Below, piece by piece: positions 25,980-33,347 of a stretch of 39,501 bases of DNA. Both the position numbers and the translations under genes were made by a program. The DNA comes from Acetobacter sp. AN02 (GTDB taxonomy: Bacteria; Pseudomonadota; Alphaproteobacteria; Acetobacterales; Acetobacteraceae), in the NCBI RefSeq assembly GCF_029759835.1, contig NZ_JAJJND010000014.1:1-39501 (forward strand), written 5' to 3'. The notes beneath the pieces were generated by a model. That model was not told where the DNA came from. It did not search any database and was given only the letters and a program-made list of their open reading frames with translations. The stretch's first letter is position 1; each line of letters opens with the position of its first letter.

Positions 25980-26023
25980 CTGTGATGAATGCGGGTCTTT
26001 CCCGCCAAGGCGGGGAGTTTTCC

Positions 26024-26746
26024 GTGACCTATCTGACACTGGCCCATCCTGACACACCTCTTCATGCCGGAGTGGCTGCGGCCGTTGCGCGCGTGGTTGA
26101 GGCGCATGACATGGAGCCGGAATATGCAGCCGGTCCTGAAAGCAGTCTGCGGGCCATGCTGTCCTCGGGTGAAGCCGATCTCTTTGTCACGGCATGGGTG
26201 AAGGAAGGGGAGAAGGGCGATTTCATCGGAACGCTCTACCGTCCTCGCTTCGGCCTGTTCGTGCAGGACGGCTCTGCGGTGTCGTCCCTGACGGAACTGG
26301 CGGCATCAGGCGTGAACCGGGCGCTGATCACGCCTGAATCCGTCCTGCCGCATGTGCGCAGCGTCGTGTCCGCCTGCGGACTGACGGAAGCAGGCTTCAC
26401 CATTGAGGCGGAGCCGGACGAGCGCGCCTTTGCCCGGCTTGAGGAACTGGCGGGGCAGGGGGAGGATATCGTGTTTCCCCTGATGATGCCCGGCTGTCTG
26501 CATCACCGTCTGAAGCTCAATCTGCTGCAGGATCCTGAGGGCGTGACCGGCAGCGAGCTGGAGGCCCGGATCATGATCCGCCCCGGCCTGCGGGACGATG
26601 CGGACAGCGACATGCTGGACGAACTGGATGAGATGCTGCTCAGCAACAAGGTGGTCAGCGCACTGGATGACGCGATCCGTTACGGCGGGATGACGCCCGA
26701 TGATGCTGCGGAAGCCTGGCAGCGCGGGCGTCTGGTTCCGCGCTGA
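26024..26746 (+). CDS. Periplasmic-binding-fold (OpuAC-like) protein without signal peptide
   Basis: From GTG 26024 the protein has 240 residues. The GTG was chosen because GGGGAG (26012-26017) stands 6 bases upstream and the protein starts directly with a beta strand, VTYLTLAHPDTPLHAGVAAAVARVVEAHDMEPEY. A GTG at 25982 would sit against the terminator. The order of strands and the DLFVTAWVKEG and YRPRFGLFVQDGSAVSSLTEL blocks resemble the substrate-binding domain of glycine-betaine ABC systems (OpuAC). There is no signal peptide or lipobox and no transporter gene nearby. A cytoplasmic sensor or a divergent binding domain is possible. The family call is tentative. The gene is followed after 14 bp by the methyltransferase gene. 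Confidence 0.6.
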   Translation: MTYLTLAHPDTPLHAGVAAAVARVVEAHDMEPEYAAGPESSLRAMLSSGEADLFVTAWVKEGEKGDFIGTLYRPRFGLFVQDGSAVSSLTELAASGVNRALITPESVLPHVRSVVSACGLTEAGFTIEAEPDERAFARLEELAGQGEDIVFPLMMPGCLHHRLKLNLLQDPEGVTGSELEARIMIRPGLRDDADSDMLDELDEMLLSNKVVSALDDAIRYGGMTPDDAAEAWQRGRLVPR

Positions 26747-26760
26747 GGGGAGGAGCCGGG

Positions 26761-28020
26761 ATGAGCGCAGATCCTGCCGATACGGAACTCGCCGCGCAGT
26801 ATGAGGCCTATCCCTACCCCGCGCGTGACCCGCGGGAAGAGGCGAAGCGCCTGCTGATCGGAAGCCCGGGACACCTGCGGGAAATCGACTATTGGGTGTT
26901 CGGCGCCCGGCGGCCGGAGGATCGCTTTTTGCGGGTGCTGATCGCAGGATGCGGAACCGGCGACGGTGCAATCATGCTGGCGACGCATCTTGCGCGGGCC
27001 GGTCGCCCGGGTGAGGTGATCTGTCTCGACCGCTCCGGAGCAGCCCTGAATATCGCCCGCGAACGTGCGGCTGCCAGAGGACTGGAGAATATCCGGTTTG
27101 TCCAGGGATCGCTGCTTTCAGACCCGTTTCCGGTCGAAGGACAGTTCGACTACATCGACTGCTGCGGCGTGCTGCATCACCTGCCGGACCCGGATGCGAC
27201 ACTGGCCCGGCTGACGGAACGTCTGGCTCCGGGCGGGGGCATGGGGCTGATGGTCTATGCCCCGTACGGACGCACCGGCGTCTATATGCTGCAGGACGCG
27301 CTGTCATCCCTGGCTCCGCATGACCAGACACCGGCGGACCGGCTGGACATCGCCCGGCGCGTGATGCGCAATCTGCCTGCAACGGCATGGCTGAGGGCAA
27401 ACGGTAATTTCGGTGATCATCTCAGCGGCGGGGATGCCGGTCTCTACGATCTGCTGCTCAACCCCCGTGACCGGGCCTATGATGTCAGGGCGTTTCACAG
27501 ACTGATCGGAGGAGCCGGGCTGGAGATATCCTGCCTGATGGAGCCCGCACGCTACGATCCGTCCCTGTTCCTTCCCGATCCCCGGCTGAGGACACGGCTC
27601 GGAGAGCTCTCGCCGGTCGAACGGGCAGCGGTGGCCGAGGAACTGACCGGAAATATGGCCACTCATGTGGCCTATGTCGTCCGCAGCGGGGAACGTATCT
27701 CCCCGCCTGATCCGCTGGATGATGCCTCCGTGCCGGTCATGCGCGAAATTCCGGGGATAGAACTGGCACGGCAGATGACGCCGGATCATCGCCTGATGTT
27801 CGAGTTCGGCACGCTGGTCGTTCCCGTGCCGCTCCCGCCGCAGACACGCGGCCTTCTCCCTCTGATTGACGGAGAGCGCACGGTCGGGGAACTGGCGGCA
27901 GCACTTGAGGGGCGCGGCGTCGGCCGGTCGCAGTTCGACCGTGTGTGGGGAGAGGCATTCTCTGCCCTTGAAAGCCTGAACCGCGTCCTGCTGCGTGGTC
28001 CGCGGACGGCGGCAAAGTGA
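26761..28020 (+). CDS. Class I SAM-dependent methyltransferase with C-terminal domain
   Basis: The 419-residue protein has a Rossmann methyltransferase domain, with motif I VLIAGCGTGDGA (59-70), the acidic residue D90 after strand 2 (VICLDRSG), and FDYIDCCGVLHHLPDP (129-144). The last ~100 residues include LIDGERTVGELAAALEG, a small winged-helix-like segment seen at the end of other methyltransferases of this type. The N-terminal AAQYEAYPYPARDP resembles proteins annotated as tRNA or peptide-natural-product methyltransferases, but the substrate is not clear. GGGAGGAG precedes the start. The stop overlaps the next gene by 4 bp. Confidence 0.82.
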   Translation: MSADPADTELAAQYEAYPYPARDPREEAKRLLIGSPGHLREIDYWVFGARRPEDRFLRVLIAGCGTGDGAIMLATHLARAGRPGEVICLDRSGAALNIARERAAARGLENIRFVQGSLLSDPFPVEGQFDYIDCCGVLHHLPDPDATLARLTERLAPGGGMGLMVYAPYGRTGVYMLQDALSSLAPHDQTPADRLDIARRVMRNLPATAWLRANGNFGDHLSGGDAGLYDLLLNPRDRAYDVRAFHRLIGGAGLEISCLMEPARYDPSLFLPDPRLRTRLGELSPVERAAVAEELTGNMATHVAYVVRSGERISPPDPLDDASVPVMREIPGIELARQMTPDHRLMFEFGTLVVPVPLPPQTRGLLPLIDGERTVGELAAALEGRGVGRSQFDRVWGEAFSALESLNRVLLRGPRTAAK

Positions 28021-28535
28021 CTGCCGCAGGAGGGCTGCCGGTCATCGTTTTCGGTGCAGCCCTCAGACCTGACGGTCAGCCGTCGGACATCATGCAGGCA
28101 CGTGTTGCTGCCGCAGTACGATTTGCATCCTGCATTCCCGGGTCATGGTTCCTCGTGACCGGAGGAGCTGCCCGCAACGGTGTGACTGAGTCACAGGCCA
28201 TGCACCGGCTTCTGACGGATGCGGGGATTTTCCTGAACTGCATTACAGAGGAGACACGTGCGGAAGATACGTATCAATCCGTGCGTCTGTGCAGCGATAT
28301 CCTGAAACAGGAAGGATATGGGGGAGAGATTGCCGTGGTGACGAGCGATTTTCATCTCTTTCGCTGCTGCCTCCTCATGCGGCTTGCGGGATGGCGCGTT
28401 ATTCCCGTCTCCGCACCATCCGGCCCGCTGCTTTCATGGCGCGGGTTGCGTCTGCGGCTGCATGAGTTTCCTGCAACTCTGTGGGACGCAATTCTTGTCG
28501 TTTTGTGGCGATTGCGACACAAACACCGGAACTGA
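28017..28535 (+). CDS. YdcF/SanA-like DUF218 protein
   Basis: The 172-residue protein starts at GTG 28017, which overlaps the methyltransferase stop (GTGA). Conserved DUF218 blocks are VIVFGAALRPDGQPSDIMQAR, FLVTGGAA, RAEDTYQSVR (the E-x-x-S/T-x-x-N/S region) and AVVTSDFHLFRC. Members are linked to envelope barrier function (SanA, ElyC) or bind nucleotides such as SAM (YdcF). It has no clear membrane anchor. Coupling to the methyltransferase gene, together with the reported SAM binding of YdcF, suggests a shared role, which is inference. Confidence 0.83.
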   Translation: MTAAGGLPVIVFGAALRPDGQPSDIMQARVAAAVRFASCIPGSWFLVTGGAARNGVTESQAMHRLLTDAGIFLNCITEETRAEDTYQSVRLCSDILKQEGYGGEIAVVTSDFHLFRCCLLMRLAGWRVIPVSAPSGPLLSWRGLRLRLHEFPATLWDAILVVLWRLRHKHRN

Positions 28536-28609
28536 AGCGATTTCAGATAATAAACCATCCTGTCGCCGCAAATGGCGATCAGGGAGCGTGTGGATATTCA
28601 GGAGGCGGA

Positions 28610-29581
28610 ATGCCGGTTACAGCATTTATTTTCCCGGGGCAGGGCAGTCAGACAGTCGGAATGGGCGGGGATCTGGCCGATGCCTTTCCTGCGGCACGGG
28701 AAGTCTTTCAGGAAGTTGACGATGCCCTGGGAGAGAAACTCTCGAAGATTATTTTCGAGGGACCGGCAGAAACACTGACCAGCACGGAAAACACGCAGCC
28801 TGCGCTGATGGCCCTGTCCATGGCGGTCCTGCGCGTTCTGGAAACCGAGGGAAAATTCAGGATCCCGGACGTTGCCACGCTGCTGGCCGGTCATTCCCTG
28901 GGTGAATATTCCGCCCTCGCCGCAGGGGGGGCGCTGGGCCTGTCCGAGACGGCGCGCCTGCTGCGCGTGCGCGGTTCAGCCATGCAGAAGGCCGTTCCGG
29001 CGGGCGAGGGAGGAATGGCCGCCCTGATCGGAGTGACCCCCGAACAGGCGCAGGATATCTGCGACAAGGCTGCGATCGTTCAGATCGAAGGCCAGCCTGA
29101 GTGGCGCGAGATCATCGAGCTTGCAAACGATAATGGCGGCGGACAGATCGTGATTTCCGGCCAGATGGCAGCCATCGAACGAGCTGTCGTGATCGCAAAG
29201 GACTCAGGCGTGAAGCGTGCGGTGAAGCTGCCGGTCTCCGCACCGTTTCACTGCTCTCTGATGAAGCCTGCGGCAGACGTGATGGCTGAAGCTCTGGCGA
29301 AGGCAGAAGTGCGTGCTCCGGTTGTGCCGGTCGTAGCGAACGTGACGGCCGCGAAAGTAACGGAGCCGGACGAAATTCGCCGCCTCCTGACGGAGCAGGT
29401 CACGGGACAGGTCCGCTGGCGCGAGAGCGTTGCGGCCATGACGGCAATGGGCGTGACGCGATTTGTCGAGATCGGAGCGGGAAAGGTTCTCAGCGGTCTG
29501 GTGAAGCGGATCGCCCCGGATGCGGAGGGCGTGTCTGTCGGAACAGTCGCCGATATTGAATCGTTTCTGAAAACTCTCTGA
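28610..29581 (+). CDS. fabD: Malonyl-CoA:ACP transacylase FabD
   Basis: FabD loads malonyl groups onto ACP for fatty acid synthesis. ATG 28610 has a strong AGGAGG (28600-28605) and begins MPVTAFIFPGQGSQTVGMG, the family N-terminus; the frame is open from 28481, but that part is not conserved. The 323 residues include the nucleophile S96 in GHSLGEYSALAAGG and VSAPFHCSLM with the catalytic His. The gene is first of fabD-fabG-acpP-fabF, with fabG 20 bp downstream. Confidence 0.96.
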   Translation: MPVTAFIFPGQGSQTVGMGGDLADAFPAAREVFQEVDDALGEKLSKIIFEGPAETLTSTENTQPALMALSMAVLRVLETEGKFRIPDVATLLAGHSLGEYSALAAGGALGLSETARLLRVRGSAMQKAVPAGEGGMAALIGVTPEQAQDICDKAAIVQIEGQPEWREIIELANDNGGGQIVISGQMAAIERAVVIAKDSGVKRAVKLPVSAPFHCSLMKPAADVMAEALAKAEVRAPVVPVVANVTAAKVTEPDEIRRLLTEQVTGQVRWRESVAAMTAMGVTRFVEIGAGKVLSGLVKRIAPDAEGVSVGTVADIESFLKTL

Positions 29582-29601
29582 AAACAGCAGGAAGAAAAAA
29601 C

Positions 29602-30342
29602 ATGTTCAGTCTTGAAGGTAAGGCGGCGCTCGTAACGGGTGCCAGCGGCGGAATCGGTGCGGCGATTGCCCGGACCCTGCACCGGCAGGGAGCCGGAGTG
29701 GTGCTGTCCGGCACACGGCTTGGCGTTCTGGAAGAGCTGGCATCCGAACTCGGGGAGCGGGCCTGGGCCGTTGCAGCCGATCTCGGAAATCCGGAGGCCG
29801 CAGAGGCTCTGGTCGGGCAGGTCGAGGAAAAAGCCGGAAAACCCCTGGATATTCTGGTGAATAATGCCGGTCTGACACGCGATATGCTGGCAATCCGCAT
29901 GAAGGACGAGGACTGGAACAAGGTTCTCGATATCGATCTCAGCTCTCCGTTCCGCCTGTCGCGCGCGGCGCTGAAGGGCATGCTGCGCCGCAGGAGCGGG
30001 CGTATCGTCAATATCTCTTCCGTGGTGGGCACGACCGGAAACGCCGGTCAGGCGAACTACGCCGCAGCCAAGGCAGGTCTTGGCGGCATGACCCGTTCCC
30101 TGGCGCAGGAAGCAGGGTCGCGCGGCGTGACGGTCAATGTGGTGGCACCGGGATTCATCGCAACGGCGATGACGGACGTCCTGGCTGATGCGCAGAAGGA
30201 AAAACTCCTCGGCGCGATCCCGCTGGGACGCATGGGATCACCTGAGGATATCGCATCCGCCGTGCTTTATCTGGCATCTGACGAGGCCGCCTGGGTCACG
30301 GGAACGACACTGCACGTGAACGGCGGAATGGCCATGATCTGA
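29602..30342 (+). CDS. fabG: 3-oxoacyl-ACP reductase FabG
   Basis: FabG is the NADPH-dependent reductase of the elongation cycle. The 246 residues show the Rossmann TGASGGIG (12-19), NNAG (87-90) and the catalytic S139/S140, Y153 and K157 (NYAAAKAG). The C-terminal WVTGTTLHVNGGMAMI is typical of FabG rather than of other short-chain dehydrogenases. The position between fabD and acpP confirms the assignment. Confidence 0.96.
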   Translation: MFSLEGKAALVTGASGGIGAAIARTLHRQGAGVVLSGTRLGVLEELASELGERAWAVAADLGNPEAAEALVGQVEEKAGKPLDILVNNAGLTRDMLAIRMKDEDWNKVLDIDLSSPFRLSRAALKGMLRRRSGRIVNISSVVGTTGNAGQANYAAAKAGLGGMTRSLAQEAGSRGVTVNVVAPGFIATAMTDVLADAQKEKLLGAIPLGRMGSPEDIASAVLYLASDEAAWVTGTTLHVNGGMAMI

Positions 30343-30373
30343 CACTCCTGCAACGTTGTGTGAAGGAAGTGCC

Positions 30374-30401
30374 TTGGCGACGTGGCAGAAACCATGCTAA
30401 T
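30374..30401 (+). promoter_or_regulatory. Possible acpP promoter
   Basis: TTGGCG (30374-30379) and GCTAAT (30396-30401) are 16 bp apart in the 173-bp gap between fabG and acpP. A separate promoter would suit the high demand for ACP. GTCTCG and CGAGAC further downstream in the same gap could pair over a long loop. The rest of the gap shows nothing clear. Confidence 0.33.
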
Positions 30402-30515
30402 CGCCGCCACAGTCTCGTCACAGAATGCATGTCTGGTCCGCGTGGTCCGGGACAGGCGAGACGGGTGAATACTTATATCAGCCCGTAATTCCCGGGCAGA
30501 CAGGAAGCAGAACAG

Positions 30516-30755
30516 ATGAGCGAAATTTCTGATAAGGTTAAGAAGATCGTTGTCGAGCATCTTGGCGTCGAGGAAAGCAAGGTAACGCCGGAAGCGTCCT
30601 TCATCGACGACCTGGGCGCAGACAGCCTCGACACCGTCGAGCTGGTCATGGCCTTCGAAGAGGCTTTCAATGTCGAGATTCCGGAAGATGCGGCTGAGAA
30701 GATCGCCACCGTGAAGGACGCCATTGACTACATCGAGAAGCAGAAGGCTGCCTGA
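30516..30755 (+). CDS. acpP: Acyl carrier protein
   Basis: The 79-residue acidic protein has the phosphopantetheine attachment site S37 in [19 protein letters not shown]. The rest ([29 protein letters not shown]) is typical AcpP. It carries growing acyl chains in the cytoplasm. AGGAAG lies about 10 bases before the start. fabF follows. Confidence 0.98.
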   Translation: MSEISDKVKKIVVEHLGVEESKVTPEASFIDDLGADSLDTVELVMAFEEAFNVEIPEDAAEKIATVKDAIDYIEKQKAA

Positions 30756-30837
30756 TTAACTCAGGACGTCATTGCCGGGCCCGGTCTTCGTGCGGGTCCG
30801 TCATCTGAATATTTACGGTAAACAGGAGCGCACCGGG

Positions 30838-32118
30838 GTGCTGCAGTCAGCTGGATCAGGACGCAGGCGCGTCGTCGTGACGGGTATGGGCATGGTCAGC
30901 CCTCTGGGTCTCGGTGTCGAAAATATCTGGAAACGTCTGATTGCAGGAGAGAGCGGAATCGGCCGCATCCGTGCATTCGATGCGTCAGAACTTCCGGCCC
31001 AGGTCGCCGGGGAAGTTCCGCAGGGTCCGAAATCCGAGGGGCTCCTGGATATCAGTGAATGGATCCCCGTGAAGGATCAGAAAAAGATGGATCGTTTCAT
31101 CCATCTCGGCCTGATCGCCGCGGAGGAAGCCGTTGAGGATTCCGGCTGGAAACCTCAGAACGAGGAGGATCGCTGCGCGACCGGTGTCATGATCGGTTCG
31201 GGTATCGGCGGCCTCCAGACAATTTATGAGACATCCGTTGCGGTGCATGAGGGACGTGCGAGGCGTGTGTCTCCGTTCTTTATCCCGTCAGCCCTGATCA
31301 ATCTGGTCTCTGGGCATGTCTCCATCAAATACGGATTCAAGGGACCGAACCACGCTGTCGTGACGGCCTGTGCAACCGGCGTGCACGCAATCGGTGATGC
31401 GGCACGCATCATCATGCTGGGCGATGCGGATGTCATGGTCGCCGGCGGTGCGGAAGCAACGGTCTGCGCGCTCGGGATTGCAGGATTTTCTGCAGCCCGC
31501 GCGCTCTCCACGGGCTTTAACGACACGCCGGAGAAGGCCTCCCGTCCCTGGAGCAGGGACCGTGACGGCTTCGTGATGGGCGAAGGCGCCGGTGTGGTCG
31601 TTCTGGAAGAGTACGAGCACGCTAAAAAACGCGGTGCAAAGATTTACGGTGAGATCATCGGATACGGCATGTCCGGTGATGCCTACCATATCACCGCGCC
31701 TGCAGAGGGGCATGACGGTGCGTTCCGCGCCATGAAAGCCGCCCTGAAAAGCGCCGGGATCGAACCGTCCCAGATCGGCTATGTCAATGCGCATGGCACG
31801 TCCACCATGGCGGATGATCTCGAGCTGGAAGCCGTTGAGCGGCTGTTCGGGGATGCGGCGAAGAACGTTGCCATGTCGTCCACGAAATCGGCCATCGGCC
31901 ATCTCCTGGGAGCGGCAGGTGCGGTGGAGACCATGTTCTCCATGCTCGCCATCCGGGACGGTGTCGTCCCGCCGACACTGAATCTTGAAGATCCGTCAAA
32001 GGAAAGCGTGATCGATCGCGTGGCGAAAGAAGCCCAGCAGAGGAAAGTGGATATCGCCCTTTCCAACAGCTTCGGCTTTGGCGGAACAAATGCAAGCATT
32101 CTGGTCAGGCGTGTCTGA
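30838..32118 (+). CDS. fabF: 3-oxoacyl-ACP synthase II FabF
   Basis: FabF is the condensing enzyme of chain elongation. The frame opens at TTG 30772, but GTG 30838 has AGGAG 9 bases upstream and gives VLQSAGSGRRRVVVTGMGMVSPLG, close to the usual N-terminus (427 residues). The Cys-His-His site is present: C178 in VVTACATGVHAIGDAA, H in NAHGTSTMADDLE, and H in KSAIGHLLGAAGAVE. FGFGGTNAS closes the protein. It is the last gene of the fab cluster and is followed by a strong terminator. Confidence 0.96.
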   Translation: MLQSAGSGRRRVVVTGMGMVSPLGLGVENIWKRLIAGESGIGRIRAFDASELPAQVAGEVPQGPKSEGLLDISEWIPVKDQKKMDRFIHLGLIAAEEAVEDSGWKPQNEEDRCATGVMIGSGIGGLQTIYETSVAVHEGRARRVSPFFIPSALINLVSGHVSIKYGFKGPNHAVVTACATGVHAIGDAARIIMLGDADVMVAGGAEATVCALGIAGFSAARALSTGFNDTPEKASRPWSRDRDGFVMGEGAGVVVLEEYEHAKKRGAKIYGEIIGYGMSGDAYHITAPAEGHDGAFRAMKAALKSAGIEPSQIGYVNAHGTSTMADDLELEAVERLFGDAAKNVAMSSTKSAIGHLLGAAGAVETMFSMLAIRDGVVPPTLNLEDPSKESVIDRVAKEAQQRKVDIALSNSFGFGGTNASILVRRV

Positions 32119-32144
32119 ACCGCTCCGGAAAGGCTGAAAATGCC

Positions 32145-32178
32145 CCGCAGTTCCTCTCCGGGACTGCGGTTTTTTTTT
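32145..32178 (+). terminator. Rho-independent terminator after fabF
   Basis: A 10-bp stem (32145-32154 with 32160-32169, one G-T pair) with a 5-base loop is followed by nine T. It separates the fab cluster from the pheS-pheT-hisZ-purA set. No attenuator or T-box structure was seen in the remaining 96 bp before pheS. Confidence 0.92.
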
Positions 32179-32274
32179 GCGAATATCCCGGGCAGGGTTT
32201 TCTCAGCGCCCGGAAGAGGGTATCCGCCCTTGCTGTAAGTCTGTCCGTCATCCGTAGAACACTGCTGAGGCTTT

Positions 32275-33345
32275 ATGACCGAAGACACCGATCTCCTGCG
32301 CGAGGAATGTCAGTCCGCTCTGGCCGCTGCTGCCGATCAGAAGAGCTGGGACGCCGTGCGCGTGTCCTGGCTCGGGAAATCAGGGCGTCTGACGGGACTG
32401 CTCAAGCAGCTTGGCGGCATGGACCCGGACGCACGTAAAGCGCGTGGTGCGGAACTGAACCAGCTCCGTGACGAACTGTCCCGTGCAATTGCCGCGCGCG
32501 GAGAGGAGCTGGAAAATCAGGCTCTTGAGGCGCGCCTTCTGGCCGAAAGCGTGGATGTAAGCCTGCCGGTGCCGCGTGCCGCGCGCGGTATGCTGCACCC
32601 TGTCAGCCGGGCAATGGAAGAGATCACGGCGATCTTCGCGACGATGGGATTCTCCGTTGCCGAAGGGCCGGATATCGAAACGGACTGGCATAATTTCTCC
32701 GCACTCAACACACCGTCCCATCATCCGGCGCGCACGGACCAGGATACATTTTACCTTCCGCCGGAGGAGCCGGGGCAGTCTGACCGGGTGCTGAGAACCC
32801 AGACGTCCGGCGTGCAGATCCGCACGATGCTCGGGCAGAAGCCGCCGATCCGCATCATCGCGCCCGGCCGGACCTACCGCGCCGATCATGACGCGACACA
32901 CTCGCCGATGTTCCATCAGTGCGAGGGACTCGTGATCGACCGGGGGATCACACTCGGCCATCTCAAGGGCTGCCTTACGGAATTCCTGCGCGCGTTCTTC
33001 GGTAAGCCTGATCTGCCCGTGCGTTTCCGCGCCTCCTACTTCCCGTTCACGGAACCCTCGATGGAGGTCGATATCGGCTGGTCCCGGAAAACCGGTGAGA
33101 TCGGAGAGGGTGAGGACTGGCTTGAGGTGCTCGGTTCGGGAATGGTGCATCCCCGCGTTCTGGCAAACTGCGGTCTTGATCCGCACGAATGGCAGGGATT
33201 TGCGTTCGGTATGGGGATCGAGCGCCTGACGATGCTGAAAAACGGCATTCCGGATCTGCGCTCATTCTACGAAAGCGATGTCCGCTGGCTGACACATTTC
33301 GGCAGCGATCCCCTGTCTCCCGCACTCCTGCATGAGGGTCTGTGA
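32275..33345 (+). CDS. pheS: Phenylalanine-tRNA ligase alpha subunit
   Basis: PheS forms the catalytic half of the (alpha-beta)2 phenylalanyl-tRNA synthetase. The 356 residues consist of an N-terminal coiled coil that binds tRNA (about 1-85) and a class II catalytic core with HPVSRAMEEITAIF, PDIETDWHNFSALN, TSGVQIRTM, RTYRADHDATHSPMFHQ and FGMGIERLTML. TGAGG stands about 6 bases before the start. The pheT start follows 2 bp after the stop, so the subunits are translated together. rpmI-rplT, often upstream in other bacteria, are not here. Confidence 0.97.
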   Translation: MTEDTDLLREECQSALAAAADQKSWDAVRVSWLGKSGRLTGLLKQLGGMDPDARKARGAELNQLRDELSRAIAARGEELENQALEARLLAESVDVSLPVPRAARGMLHPVSRAMEEITAIFATMGFSVAEGPDIETDWHNFSALNTPSHHPARTDQDTFYLPPEEPGQSDRVLRTQTSGVQIRTMLGQKPPIRIIAPGRTYRADHDATHSPMFHQCEGLVIDRGITLGHLKGCLTEFLRAFFGKPDLPVRFRASYFPFTEPSMEVDIGWSRKTGEIGEGEDWLEVLGSGMVHPRVLANCGLDPHEWQGFAFGMGIERLTMLKNGIPDLRSFYESDVRWLTHFGSDPLSPALLHEGL

Positions 33346-33347
33346 CG

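Noticed and set aside
32179-32274. Attenuator or leader peptide before pheS
   Set aside because: No Phe-rich short frame and no terminator/antiterminator pair was seen; the hairpin upstream belongs to fabF.
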